Shown here: positions 46,436 through 58,990 of the stretch, in pieces
Position numbering within the stretch: the first letter of the stretch is position 1
Layout: each line of letters begins with the position of its first letter
Source of the DNA: Sipunculus nudus
Lineage: Eukaryota; Annelida; Sipuncula; Golfingiida; Sipunculidae
Direction of reading: 5' to 3'
Length of the DNA stretch: 64,000 nucleotides
Assembly (NCBI GenBank): GCA_026874595.1
Contig: CM049311.1
Coordinates: 36,189,176 to 36,253,175 of the forward strand
Notes under the pieces: model-generated
Seen by the model: only the letters and a program-made list of their open reading frames with translations
Told to the model about the DNA's origin: nothing
Database searches by the model: none
Made by a program: the position numbers and the translations under genes

Positions 46436-48967
46436 ATCAACTTTGGCATGTGCATGTGTATAAATTTATATATATTCTATTGTGTCCTTTCTACAAAACA
46501 TCCGTGTTTATGTTATTCACCTTGAACCAATTCTGTTCCAACATATTTTAAGGAACTGCACAACACTCTTTACTACATTTAGAATTTTGCCGCTGGTTTA
46601 TTTACAAGCCCCGGTGTATTGTGGGGCACGGCAAAAATGGAAAAGCACCCGTAAGCGTGTACTTCCCAGACATTTAAGGCGGAAAAAGCGCCGTGATAGA
46701 TTTGCACCTGAAATTTGATTTATATTATTTTCAAGGTCGTGACCGTGGGAGACTTCATTGCGATCTCAGTGCGATTGCAGACCTCTAGTTCCACGAAATT
46801 TTGCTTTTGTTGTAAATGATCAAGTCTCTGGAATCCTTTGGGAGGTTTCTGATGTCGCTGACATCGTCGAGTGTTTCGAGTCACGTGATCTGCGCCCGGT
46901 GGGTGTCTTCCATGCCACTTGAGTGGGATTCATCATCTGTCTACCTGCTGACAGGCCACTTCCGGTTGTAATGGCTCAACGATCCTATCAGATCACCTCC
47001 CCTATTTAGATAGGCTTATGGGTAATCCATTTGAGTTCATATTCGGGATTGATTTACGTAATCTAATCGGTCTTGGCTAAGACTGAAGGTCACGGGGAGC
47101 TTAACAACATAGTCTTGCCGCTGTCACTAAAAGTTGGAGAAAATTGTGTCTACATTGATCAGCCAGGAAGCCATGCCATTTTGCCATAATACCTTGCGCC
47201 AGATTACGATATCAATATGTTATTGATAGACTCATAAAGCCTTATTCATCAGCCCAACAAACATTTAGTACCAAACAAGGCACGCGTCTTATATCAAAGC
47301 AAAGCCGAAATGGCCCTTAATAAAGGACAATCCAATTTAATCATGTACCCGTGGCAGGAACCCCTTTGGCACAATTTGGTCTGCAAAGGTACACGCTACC
47401 AAACATGCTTTGATCAGTTGTTCGCTTAACATGCATTAGGCGGAATTCAACAAAATAACCATACATTAGAAGAAGTTATCTAAAAGCAAACTTAAGGTTC
47501 CACATACATTTTTCGTTTGATAAGTTAGTGTTTCTTAAAAAATTAAGACCAAACCGTGAGAAATGTAATTATTATGATGTTGTACGATAGGTTTCATCAT
47601 TTCGTTAGTATGGACTGTCAATAATGCTTCACTGAACAGGGAAAGTTTCATAAGAGCCGCCGTGAACAGGGATGATTTAAATTTGCGAGGGTTCACGATA
47701 CAAAACCAGTCTTAGTGACATCATTGCTCGTTGAAATAGGTCAGTTGTGGGCCTGTTAACATGACTGGCAAACAGAGCGAGGTTCCACGGTGCGGTGGGG
47801 TTCTTTTATGGCTTCATTAACGATCAGAATGTAAATATATAATTTCAAACCAGATAAGGTCTTTCTCTTTCACACACACATATATACACACATCCAAACA
47901 CACGCACACATTTGTCGTTCTACTGATTCATCACTCGCAATTTAGTGGATATTTTTTTTTTGCAAATGACGATCAGGTCATTTTGCTGATCGGTTCCCTT
48001 GCATCGATTGCTTTAAATAATTCTTAAATTTTGTATTGAGTATATCATTCATTTTAAGAAATGAAGCGATATTTTTTGTATGTTTTCCTGGCAAGCTTGC
48101 TTATAATTTCGCGTATTGTGTCACCAACGATATATTAAAAGTCTATAGAACAATACTTTTTTATGGCCTTTGTGTCGTCAAAGTCATAGGTAGTCAAATT
48201 CAAAGATACCCTGAAAAGCACCTTTAAAAATCAATCTCTTAGGACATCTGAACTGTCACTGTGTTTGCTTTTGGCTGTAATATCCTTCGAAAATAGGCAT
48301 TTAGTAAAACTAATTTTCATGGAAGACCCACAAAGTGCCGATAATGAAGCAAGATATCAAGTTGTGTGTCTGAAAAATCCCTTAAATTCAGAGAACGTCT
48401 TGCCAAGTGAGTCCAATTTGTTTGTGTGTTTGAAAAATCCCTTAAAAATGTATAGATCGCCTAGTCAAGTGTAAGCTCCTCACGCAGCGGTTATACACTG
48501 CAGTCGTCCTAGATCTACTCTCGTGTAACCGCTGCTTTATATAGCACGATATTTTGAGTTCGAACACCAGGATGCGCAAAGAGCAAAACATTGTAATTAA
48601 TCCAAAAAGAGCATGGTATCGCATTGTGCATCCAGCTCCAAATGATCAAATATGCGCAACCGCTTCCGTTAGTCTGATAACAACGTTTCTGGCACAGGGC
48701 CAAGAATCAGACCAACGAGAGTGATGTCATACTCTCGGCACATTATGTGATATTAATTGTGTTTGGACAAAATTTAAATGACACAGTGCAAACAATAATA
48801 ATATTGAAGATCTATAAAATCTTAAAACCTCAAAGGATCTAGACTCTGCTGAAGATGAAGCATAAAGGCGTGAACATGTTATAAAAAAAATCGGCATAGC
48901 TATGCGTCATAGGTACCAGCTATTATGTAGGCATTAACGTATTTTTAATCTGAGACCGTGTGCATTT
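46436..48967. other. intergenic, nothing recognised
   Basis: 2.5 kb without a supportable gene. A CA-rich run lies at 47868-47912 and a 13-bp inverted pair (GCAGCGGTTATAC near 48486, GTGTAACCGCTGC near 48523) forms a possible hairpin. Confidence 0.4.
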
Positions 48968-49639
48968 TGTTACAGGTGCTCTTTTTATTGTGTGACACGG
49001 GCGTAACTCGTGTTGTTGTTACATTTTATGTTTAATCCGTACTGGTTGAACTCTCGTTGTCATGTGAGCCTTGAGTTTTCACGCCTGGTCGTTGGTCACG
49101 TGATGAGCCTGGTGTGTGGAGATACACATCGCTGTTCTTTCTAGAGAATTCCTGAAACGCGTGTTTACTGTTTAGTAGGGTCCTTATAGACTGTTCGAGA
49201 AGTGGAAAATTCCCGGCTTGGGGTGTGAAGGTATATAAAGGGGCTGTTTTTTAGAACCAGAGGGCAGACAGCAGAGCAGATACCAGCGGACGCAGAGGCG
49301 TGTGTCAGATTCTAAGACCTTATCCGACAAATGCGGCAATTATACATTTTCAAGGACTTGCTCCTGGATTTTATACATTTGGACTTCAGTTTACCTTCTG
49401 TGTTGTTGCAAGAGCTTTACTCTGGACTGTCATTCTCCGAGAGTTTACATTCAAAGGACTTATCGTTGTGATGGTGTTGGTATCGAGGTACTGTACCTTC
49501 TGTGTGATTGTATTGACTTGTTGCTATAACGCTGTTTTACTGTATAATTGTATTGATTTAGTGTATTGTATTGTTAGGGTTGTTTTAAGAATAAATTTTA
49601 GTTATTTGTTAACAAAAAAACACTGACTTCTTTATTCAT
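48968..49639 (+). mobile_element. LTR of the Gmr1-like family, 3'-truncated
   Basis: Begins TGTTACAGGTGCTC as the 3' LTR at 36899, with TATATAAA at 49232-49239 and the CACTGACTTCTTTATTCAT segment, then stops matching at about 49639, lacking the last ~125 bp. No internal element sequence is adjacent. Unlike the other copies it is not beside a long TA tract. Confidence 0.85.
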
Positions 49640-50600
49640 AAATGATAATAAATGCAGAAGTCATTTTATATCCACATTAAACTCCACACACTACATTTTC
49701 AAAATGGGACAGTGTTCTTTTGATTGGTTCACATATTTATCCCATTTTCATTCATTTTTTTCTATGAGATTTTTAAATTTCATGATATTATATTGATATT
49801 GTTACAAATTTTGAAATTTTAAATGTGCGTTATTTTGAAAATCTATTCAGAGAAAAAAACACATTCAGCCTGATGAGACTGTATAACCTTATCTCAAAGT
49901 GATATATCTTATCTTTATTTTGCTCTATTTTAAGGTGTAATGTTGCATGAAACTTCATGAAATTTCAAATTGCAAAATGAATTGTAAATTTTTAATCTAA
50001 TGTAAAATTTAAAACAACGTTGGGTTTGCTTTGCCACAGGTGCTATCGTAATGTCGGGAGCAAGTTTACTGGAGACTTGTCAAATCAAATTTCGAGCGCC
50101 ATCAATGACATCCCATCGATAAAATAATTAACTGTGAATACATCAAGGAAATCTAACTTTCCCGGACATTAATCCCTGTGTGCTGATGTGTCGCCATTAT
50201 GACTCAGGTGGGTTATTTACCAACTCATGTCACGTGAATGGCTTCGGTGGTGGGGATAATTCATGAATATACGTCTGAGATATCTTGTCCCCCGGAGAGC
50301 AGGAGAGTTTCTAGTCTTTGGGGTCTCTTTAATCTGATTTTAGCAGACTTAGAGTGATTACTAGACATGTGTGATCTTCAGTGTCACTTTTGGGTTGAGT
50401 CTCAGAGATCATAATTTCTTTCACCAATCTAGTTTTTTACGAGACTTTAATGTTTTTTTTCTTTGCAAGGACTTGAATACAATTTAGCAAAATACGTTAA
50501 TGGGCACTTGTTTCTTGAGTCCGTTTAATCAGGATAAAGTGAAGATAACTGAATCACAATCAGTGAATGTAATAAGACCTTTCAAGAAACCAACGCATTA
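49640..50600. other. intergenic, nothing recognised
   Basis: No supported gene or repeat. Confidence 0.4.
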
Positions 50601-50624
50601 AAATTATAATTGAAACTTCACAAT

Positions 50625-51350
50625 TGTGAAAGTGGCAGTTTGATTTAATTGGACTCAAATTATGTTCATTTAATCCCCACAAACTAAATAAATACTCGTC
50701 TAAATTGTAAATATCGGGCCTCTTCGTGACACAAGTGGATAAAAAAGATGTGTGGATAATGGCAGTTTCGCTTTTATTGTCATTATGAAGGCTATACATC
50801 GGTAACAAAAAGGATGCTGATATAAACAGAGCAAACAAATAACAAACCTGGGAAGTCATAAAAATATACATCCTAAGTCTGTGAATGTTAGCAGCCACAT
50901 ATGGAAGTCCACTGGTAGATATCCCTTGACAAAATCGGTAAAAACTGATTGAAAGTCATAGAAAAGGGGAGGGGGAGGGGCTGCAGGTATGACTCAGCTG
51001 TCTGTAATGCTTTTCGACCCAGCTAAAATCATAAAAAAATATTTTTTTAGAGACCAGTTAGTTTTCCATGCATGTGACAGCTTTGTCCGTTCGTACGTAC
51101 ACCCTTCATAATAAACTCTACAAAAACTTACATAATCTTTTATCATGCAAGTACCTTTCGTAAAGGTGCCATTTCGATTTAAATGTGCCCAAGTTATGCT
51201 CACATAAACCCCCTCCAACTAAGTAAATTCTCGCCTAAGTTGTAAATATCGGGTCTCGTCGTGACACAAGGAGAAATATTGTGGAAAACTACAGTTTCGC
51301 TCTTATTGTTTCATTATGAAGGTCATACATAGGTCACAAAACAGCAGATT
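50625..51350. repeat. old direct duplication, period ~535 bp
   Basis: 50640-50820 and 51170-51345 share ordered phrases: AATTATGTTCA/AGTTATGCTCA, AACTAAATAAATACTCGTCT / AACTAAGTAAATTCTCGCCT, TTGTAAATATCGGG, CGTGACACAAG, CAGTTTCGCT.TTATTGT, CATTATGAAGG. Diverged, non-coding. Confidence 0.7.
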
Positions 51351-54006
51351 ATTTTTATAATGTATAACAGCTGTTTTCCAGAACGTTTGATCATCTCATC
51401 TTTATGTACACTTGAGTGTTTAATTAGTTTTATTTATTACCCTTGATCTGCAGAATGCTTTGGAACAAACGTACTAACCAATTCATATGTTCAGTTTATT
51501 TTACAGTGTTTTTTCAAATGGGAGAAATATTACATTGAAAAAGGTGATCATTATGACTTAAACAATACCTAAAACGAATAAACTGGGTCATAATACCAAA
51601 GTATACATGTATTGGATTATGTTCTTTGTCAAATGTAAAAATAATAATGGCATTTTTGCTATTTTCGCATAATTTTGGCGGCCATTTTGTTTAATGTTAA
51701 TTAGCGAAAATTGCCTAAGGATATCAGAGGGTCAACCAACATATTTTCACACCTGATATGTGGGCAAACAAAATCCCCAAAGAAAAAAACTTAAGACCAT
51801 AAAACAAGGTTGAGTTAAGTGGCGACCGAACTAGTGCCCAAAACTCACGAACGAGTGCGTTTATCGGGAGTTCCTCAGTAGTTTGTCTCAGCAGTGGGGA
51901 TGATTACACACCCAAAGCATATGAAACTGCCCTGTCAAATAGTCCGAAAGAGCAATGGAATTCTGCAGATGTACATATACTTAGTAAAGTTAGCACTAAA
52001 ATAATCGGAGGCGGTCATCTCCAAAAATTATAAAAAAAAGTTATTCATCTCAGTCTTTCATGTGAAAAACTCGATCTGCCACACAAAAATAAATAACAAA
52101 TCAGAAGTACATAAATATATGTTCTTGCACAAATCACCGTACATGGATGTCAAGAATAAAATTATTTACATTAATAATAAGCATCCTAATAACAAGCTGA
52201 GTTTGTCGTTGACATCAAGTTATTCTCAAGCCAGCCGGAAAGTGGCCCTTTCATAGGCACTGCACAGTTACTCGGGTAATGTTCCGTTCTTTTTTTCTAA
52301 ATACATAAAATACAAACCTGGCATACACTGAGAAGTAGGATATGTCCAGTTGAATTCAGATATGTAAATAACTGTCATCTTTGGTCATTTAAGTTAGCAG
52401 CTCTGGCAAATATTGCATTTTTCAAAATAAACTCAAAATTAATTCCAAATAAATATTAAACCCATTAAATATAAAATTTTACACCTGGTACAGTGTTCTG
52501 CTGATGATAGATATTTTTTTTTAAATTTTCATTTGATATTTAAATATAATTAAACATTTTAAATTTGTTTTAAAATACACTATTTTGAGCATTTGGTATA
52601 AACTTGCCACTTTCTAGTGGCGAAATATTTCACTTCATAACAAAGTCAAAATCGTTTTTTGTTATACCTTTATTGTTTGGGTTTCATTTTTTGGAAAGAA
52701 ATTTAAACTTTTTCATTGAAAAAAAAAATTTTAGTTTTAAGCTGGACAGAAACATGTTAGAGGAGAAAAATAATCAAAATGAAATTGTGAGATATTTTTA
52801 TATAATTTAATATTATCCCACTAAGTGGCTTGCCCGGTTGCTTATTATTTTATATATACTGTACCGATTAAAATATAATTTTCTATTATATAAATATCAT
52901 AATAAACTGAATGAAAATTTTAAACCATATACCATCAGAAAGAATATAGACCAGGATTAAAATTATTTATGATTTATTAGGTTTAATATGGATTTGAAAC
53001 AATATTTTGATTGATTTTAAATTAAGCTTGTTTTTGCCAGGAATGCTACTTAAAGTGTTCAAACTTTTGGTGCATCATCAAGATCCAAATCACAGACGAA
53101 GGACAAGAATCCTGAACCTGTTCTAATTTTAACACCTTCAGAAACATATACAGACAACCTTCAATGATCGTAGCTCTCACGAGACACCGAACAATTTGTC
53201 AAATTTCGTCCGGCGGTTATTTATATTGGCAATTGAAGTCAAATATTTATACATCTTTCTGATGAGAAAACGAAAAGCAATACGTTCCATAATCAGAAGC
53301 CGGGAACATCACGCAAGCCACATTGAAACGGAAAATAGTCGTCCTCGGCGGACTCTCTCCCTTGTACTCAAGTCTCAGAAATACATTACGATAAGAATTT
53401 CATATTCAACACACGGTGACTCTGGGTGCCGTGGATTAAAGCTCACAGTGGCAGCTGTTTGTGGCGATAAAAGGGTTTGCATCCTCCATTACAACTCGCT
53501 TCAATGAAGTCTTGGGAGAACTCTCTAATGCTATTATCTCCGCTGCGCCCTGAGAAGTGAAAGCCTTCGAATTTACACCAACTGTGGCAGGTAACGCCCG
53601 GACATGTCATAAAGACATGCTGCGTACACACTCTTATGTAATAACATGTGGCTATTCCTGGTATCTTTTCTATATTCGCAACATGCTCTGCAAGTGATAT
53701 TAACAAACTGATTGTGCGTAATTTTTATCGGTCTGGATCATCCAGACCGGGATTGAGTTATACTATAACCACTTGTGTTTTGCTTTGTATCCCCCTTATT
53801 AGAAGGTCATCATTTCTTCGAAGGTCATAGTGCTTGGTCTTACTACATGCTTCGGTATTTTCTACTAGTGTCTTTTCACTAAGATTATTCAGTTAGGGAT
53901 TCTACCGGCAATGTTAGACAGCAGTTTGGCGGGCCAAGCGCAAGATAAATCTCATAAAAGCGGAAAGTTAATACTCTGAACAGCTCATTGGATCTTCTTC
54001 ATTCAA
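51351..54006. other. intergenic, nothing recognised
   Basis: The open frame at 53196-53507 (103 codons) has no recognisable features and is probably chance. Confidence 0.4.
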
Positions 54007-54145
54007 TTACACCAAAGCTGACGTTGTTATGTTCCGCGGAACCATTGCAAATGTTATCTTATAGGCGAAACCTTCTGCTGTAGGCCTTGAATCAGACGAT
54101 GATGCGGCGTACGAGACATTGACATCAGTTGAACTGATCGATCGA

Positions 54146-54151
54146 TTTATT
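54146..54151 (-). promoter_or_regulatory. polyadenylation signal AATAAA, minus strand
   Basis: AATAAA on the minus strand only four bases after the receptor's stop codon, so the receptor would have a very short 3' UTR if this signal is used. Confidence 0.5.
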
Positions 54152-54154
54152 CTT

Positions 54155-55333
54155 TTAAGAATACGTGCACATCGTTTGCCCGTTCTGGCTTTGTTCGGGG
54201 GACTCTTTCTTTCCAATGGCTCGCTTACAAACAAGAGACAACAGTATACGCCGGAACTTCCGGCTGCAGAAGCAGTAGATGATAAAGTTGATGCTAGAAT
54301 TCAACACGACCATCATGTCACTAAGGCGCTCAAAGTAGAAATAAAAGTAAGGGCATTGTCTTAGATTATTCGGCAGGGCTACACGTAGGACTTGCGTGAG
54401 TAGAGCTGGGAGCTGTGTAAGCACGAATACCAGCACCACGACGATTAACATTAAGGTGATATCCTCTTCTGACCGACTGTGGCCCGACGACTCGCTCCCT
54501 CTTAGCAGCTGTGAGCGCTTCAGACGTGTCTGCTGTAGGCCTTGAATCAGACGGCAGTTCAGAAGAATGAGAGTTACCAAAGGAACCAAGAACATCATTA
54601 AACAGTACAGAATGCTCCCATACAAAATCTGATATATTTTATTGTTACCGAACGCCGTCGTTCTGACAGTTTTCATTTTGAATGCGGGGTTCGGATGGTC
54701 TATCACTTCGAACTCGAAGAAACGTGGTAGGTTGAAAATAAGTGATAAAATCCAGATGATAATCACCTGACGACGGGCCTGCTGGACTGAACACCAGCTG
54801 GAGACCTCATACGGACGGCACACGGACACGTAACGGTTCACAGTCACCAATACCGTGATCCAAATAGTCCCCATCTCGGCAACCAACGCCACCGGATACA
54901 CATAGGCCCCCAAGTACGGAAAGGCGTAGACTATAGGCGAGATCCAACGATTGTACATAAACAATGACGTCACAACACGCAACAAAAGTACAGTGACTAG
55001 AAAAACAGTGTCCGCGACTTCTAATGATATCAATAAAAACGGCGTTGCTGTTTTAGATTTGTCTCTCCACAAACATATCATTGATAGTATATTCCCAGCG
55101 AATCCGAAGAAACACATAAGTCCCATAGATATACATTCAATCATAAAATGATATAGCCTTCCACAGGGTTGCCGCCCTCCTGTAGTGGGAATAAAAGTTA
55201 TGTTTGTCAAATTGTCAGTGGTGTTTGACAAGTCCCAAGGCAATTCGGTGCCCCAGGTTTGGGTGACGATGCTAGTATTACTGTATGAACTCTCCGTGGT
55301 ACTCATATTAAAGTAATCTGAAGTCGCGGCCAT
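54155..55333 (-). CDS. FMRFamide-receptor-like class A GPCR
   Basis: 392 codons in one exon, complete. A plasma-membrane receptor expected to bind a short amidated neuropeptide and signal through G proteins. The N-terminus has five N-glycosylation sequons (N9, N19, N37, N41, N44). Seven helices: TM1 about 64-89 with N81; TM2 98-123 with D108; TM3 142-171 ending VNRYVSVCRP (N166-R-Y replaces DRY); TM4 187-208 with W194; TM5 238-262 with P251; TM6 288-316 (LTQLPALL, P309); TM7 337-356 with N349-FIIY in place of NPxxY, followed by CFCSRKFRR. SEEDITLMLIVVVLVF and NSSINFIIYCF are typical of lophotrochozoan FMRFamide-receptor-like proteins. No cysteine is seen at the usual TM3/ECL2 disulfide positions. 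The start chosen is the first Met. Ligand is not known. Confidence 0.92.
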   Translation of the reverse strand: MAATSDYFNMSTTESSYSNTSIVTQTWGTELPWDLSNTTDNLTNITFIPTTGGRQPCGRLYHFMIECISMGLMCFFGFAGNILSMICLWRDKSKTATPFLLISLEVADTVFLVTVLLLRVVTSLFMYNRWISPIVYAFPYLGAYVYPVALVAEMGTIWITVLVTVNRYVSVCRPYEVSSWCSVQQARRQVIIIWILSLIFNLPRFFEFEVIDHPNPAFKMKTVRTTAFGNNKIYQILYGSILYCLMMFLVPLVTLILLNCRLIQGLQQTRLKRSQLLRGSESSGHSRSEEDITLMLIVVVLVFVLTQLPALLTQVLRVALPNNLRQCPYFYFYFERLSDMMVVLNSSINFIIYCFCSRKFRRILLSLVCKRAIGKKESPEQSQNGQTMCTYS

Positions 55334-55590
55334 TTCTTCTTTCGTGCGTGAACAACTGTGCTAAATACACAGAAACCTCATTTCTGGAACTGAAGATACC
55401 TCTGCATGTAACCGTGATACTAAAAGGTCCCTTGAATGTCCTCCCGGGGCGACAGACGGCTCTTTGATGTCTCGGATCTAACACATTTCGTCTTGTCTTG
55501 GTGTTCTCCAGATGGACGGGTTTACATTAGTCTTAATGAACGTGCGATGTAAGGTGAGCCGAACACGGTCACAGGTACGACACCAGTTGT
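55334..55590 (-). other. 5' UTR part of the receptor exon with splice acceptor
   Basis: On the minus strand a good acceptor (tattttttgttcatttcag|ACAACTGG) ends at 55591, 257 bp before the ATG, so the coding exon probably begins at 55590 and an upstream non-coding exon exists. The stretch is free of long open frames in the receptor's orientation. Confidence 0.55.
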
Positions 55591-56091
55591 CTGAAATGAA
55601 CAAAAAATATCAATTCTATATGATCCCCTTTTAACTATATGCTAAAGAGCCTCTCAGTTTGAGAACAGGCAGTCCATTAAAATGGTCATGTTACAATACG
55701 AAACAGAGGACTCTTAAATTACTTAGCTATTAGTGTATCATTTTCATCTTACAGCAATTTATAGAAGAGCAACAAAAATCAGAATAAAAACTTTTAATAC
55801 TCGTAACTGTCGCAGTGAGATACACCTTTCATTTATCACTATATATCATCAGAAAACATGAGTTGTAAGTGTATCAATTTACAAAATAATATAAAGGAAA
55901 AACCCTTTTTAGATATCGCTGTTCATGTATTTTAAGACTTTTAAACTTTGCATTGCATGAATCATATATGATGTTAGGCGCCAGTTGTCCTCCTTCGCAT
56001 TGGCGTATTCAAGATTTGAAGAAGGGGGGGGGGGGGTAGGGGGCAGCACTTGATTCAGGGCCGAGGGCCTTTACCTCCCTTCTACTAGGTA
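55591..56091. other. upstream of the receptor; MITE fragment at about 56001-56045
   Basis: GGCGTATTCAAGATTTGAAG followed by a G run resembles a decayed left end of the CAGGGGCG-type elements. Nothing else recognised. Confidence 0.4.
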
Positions 56092-56883
56092 CAGTGAACT
56101 CCCGCATGACGACCACCCCGCTAACACGACCAACGACCATATTTTTTGGTCCCGACCTTTAGATGAGCCCCCGTGTCACGACCACTGGCCCGTGGCGACC
56201 GCGACCATTTGAGCAGATTACACGCTCATCGTCCAGCTTGGACTTAGATAATAGCCCGTGATTAATTAGCCGGGCACATAGGAAAGCCCGCTTTCATCTG
56301 GCCAGACATAGCTAGGCTTTATTATAATTTATTATAATGCCGCCCAACCTGATAGCCAAACTATACTCATCAAAAGATATTGGACTCCATGGTTCGTTGC
56401 ATTGTTTGTCGAATACGGCTGTTAGATTGGCACTTAACATACTGACCAAAAGGATTTTGGCAAACATAACTGACACCACACGCATAAATTCAGGCGAGTA
56501 AATTTAAACTGTGACAAATCACTTTTCAATGATCAAGCAGGAACCATATAAATTACACTTTGAATTTGATGTGTTCATTCTGTTCTCACCCAGTGTTCAA
56601 CATCAGATCATCTTCGTGTTAAGACCAATGCTGTAAACTAGTTTTTCTTTTGTGTGTTTTTATTTCTATATGAATAAAACCTTTGAATCATAATCATGTT
56701 TGTAATTTATTTTTCTTTATATGTTAAATTTTAAATTAAAACAGGGACAACAAAAAAATTAAATTTACTTGAAATACCCATATTATCGCCTGCGTTTATA
56801 TTGGAAGGCTAGTGTACAAGCATCCCCCTAACACGACCGCTTTGCCTGATCCCGCATGTGGTCGTGTTAGCGGGGTTTTACTG
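56092..56883. mobile_element. pogo/Tigger-type MITE, 792 bp, TA flanks
   Basis: The left end CAGTGAACTCCCGC and right end GCGGGGTTTTACTG form an imperfect terminal inverted repeat; both ends continue into GCTAACACGACCA / GTCGTGTTAGC. TA flanks both ends (56090-56091, 56884-56885). CAGT(G/A)AAACCCCGC-type ends with TA duplications are typical of pogo/Tigger-like Tc1/mariner elements. The interior is AT-rich without a transposase. Confidence 0.8.
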
Positions 56884-56885
56884 TA

Positions 56886-57384
56886 TATATATATATACCA
56901 CTGTACATTTCAGAATCAGAAAAAAGGTACCATGTCCTGTTTAAGTTTATTTCACTTAGACAAAGAGAGATGGAATGGTATGAATTTTTCCTTATCAGAG
57001 CACTTATATAAGTAAAATATTAATTAGAGACTAGTATAGGTACAAATAATTAATAATAGAAACAAATCAACCAAATTTTCTAAATAGATTTTAATCATTT
57101 TAAAGTTACCATAAATAGTACAAATGCATTCATTTTAATGTTTGATTAATTTTATAAATACAGTTATCCGAAAACAAATCGACCGTTGCATTTTATCATG
57201 GGAATAACTTAACCACACCCATACAGAATTTTATATTTTTTATATTTTATATATCTGCCGGGGCTCAGATGAAACTGCTCATATCATATTTTCAAACGAT
57301 ATATATAAAAATATGGACCAGGGGAAGTTACAGTCGCTTATTTTTTCGATCTAACCAAAGGATTTGTTACTAAAAAAAAAAAAA
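56886..57384. other. intergenic, nothing recognised
   Basis: AT-rich; a short TA tract follows the MITE. Confidence 0.35.
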
Positions 57385-58440
57385 ATATATTACCAGAAAT
57401 ACTGCATACATTTGGTTTTGATAGTAACACAGTGGCCTGGTTTCATTTATATCTTCATAATCAGTTACAGATAGTAAAATACAATAATACTCTATCTAGC
57501 TCTGCATTCGTTTATGTAGGTGTCCCTCTGGGTACGCTTCTTGGGACAATTATGTTTTAATATATATATATAAATGATCTTCCAGCTGTGCTAAATATAC
57601 TGATGGTATTATTATGCACGAAGATGATGTCATTTTACATTGCAATGGTAAATGCCGATGAAGCTGAGATTAATTTACAGTGTACAGCAGATCAAGTAAC
57701 ATTCTGGTATGACGAAAACCTACTCAATCTAAATTATAATAATCTTATGTCATGCTCCTTGGCATTTCCGAAAGGATATTACTTATCAGAAAGTCCACAT
57801 ATCAATATCGGATTCAACTTTACCATGTTCTGATGAGGCTAATTTATACATGGCGTGATAATAGATGCTAATTTATCGCGGAGACTGCATGCTACCTCTT
57901 TATGAGAAAAATATCTCCAACGATAGGCCCGTATATCAAGCTTTCTTTTACTGCAATTATTGACCAAGTTTTATGCGACAATCATTCAACCACATATTGA
58001 CTATACCCTAAGAACCTGGTGTTGTTCCTTGTGGTCAACTAACAATGTTGTAAAAAAAAAAAAAAAACAAAAAAAAAAAAAAAACAGAGCTGCCCGAATT
58101 ATAACCAAAAACGACGACAGAAATGTAAATTCCGTGATGCTAGTAAGTAAACTAGGATAGATGAATGTATATCAACACTGGTATACACATTCGATTGCAT
58201 TACTAATGTATAAATGTGTTTGCTTAATGTTTTCTCGTTCACAAGTGGATAGTTTTCATTTTGTTAATGAAGCTCACAATCATGGGACTCGAGCTGCTGT
58301 GAGTAAAAATTAAGTCGTTCCTTAACCTTTAACTATTTAAAAAGTCTTCACTATTTGCGGAGCCAAATGTTTGGAAGTTTGCCCCTCACACCGAGGAATA
58401 GGCCCGTCTTTGTTTAATGCTTTTGATATTAATGTTAGTA
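57385..58440 (+). pseudogene. decayed CR1/Jockey-like non-LTR reverse transcriptase
   Basis: Recognisable in pieces across frames: AWFHLYLHNQLQIVKYNN (about 57437), VYVGVPLGTLLGTIMF (about 57510; the GVPQGSxLGPxLF motif, altered), YINDLPAVL (57570), then a region where the YADD box is expected but not readable, VTFWYDENLLNLN (about 57690), TIIQPHIDYTLRTWCC (57972), NRAARIITKND (58084) and a tail to about 58440 (NHGTRAAVS, GPSLFNAFD). Two long A runs (58050-58083) interrupt it. Many stops and shifts; no functional product. The family is close to CR1/L2/Jockey and differs from the RTE-like copy at 28.6 kb. Confidence 0.75.
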
Positions 58441-58699
58441 ATGCTGATAAAAGGCATGTTGCTATGACGATGGGTGAAACACATTTTGTCCGAAGATCCA
58501 AATGGCGGGTTATAAGTAAAAGGGCATCTTATCTATGATCGCAGTATTGTACCTTTAAACATAATAGTGTGGTGTAGAAAATATATAACAGTAAATTTTC
58601 GCAGGCGCAGGTTGGCTGAACTCAACCGGTGTAGCAAAACATTGAAAACAAAGAAAACAATTCTGTGATTAAACCGTTAAAACCAAGAGAAGATATCAC

Positions 58700-58990
58700 T
58701 GGGAATGTATGTATTTAGTAAACTAGCGGTATACCTTATATTCCGAGTTGCGACCAGTGGCATTGGGGTTTTAGTGTGTACGCAGACTGGCAGCCCCCAT
58801 GAACGGTTTCGAGAAACTGGGAGAAATGACCTGTCGGGGTTCGAGTAGGGCGCGGAGATGCGACAGCACACCCATGAAAGTGTCCAGGTAAGAATCTGCC
58901 TGCGGAGAGAGTTTGTTTGTAAGGGAACGTGTGTCGGCAAAGTTTGTACAGCGGAATAACGCTTTTTTGGACCACACCTATATCTTCAAA
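58700..58990. other. GC-richer segment with open frames on both strands, possible exon
   Basis: All three minus-strand frames stay open for about 200 bp, and on the plus strand a segment bounded by tgtacgcag| (about 58786) and GTCCAG|gtaaga (58886/58887) would be open in one frame. I recognise no protein in any of them. It may be an exon, or chance in a GC-richer patch. Confidence 0.2.

Noticed and set aside
53196-53507. 103-codon plus-strand frame upstream of the receptor region
   Set aside because: No domain, signal peptide or splice support; likely chance.
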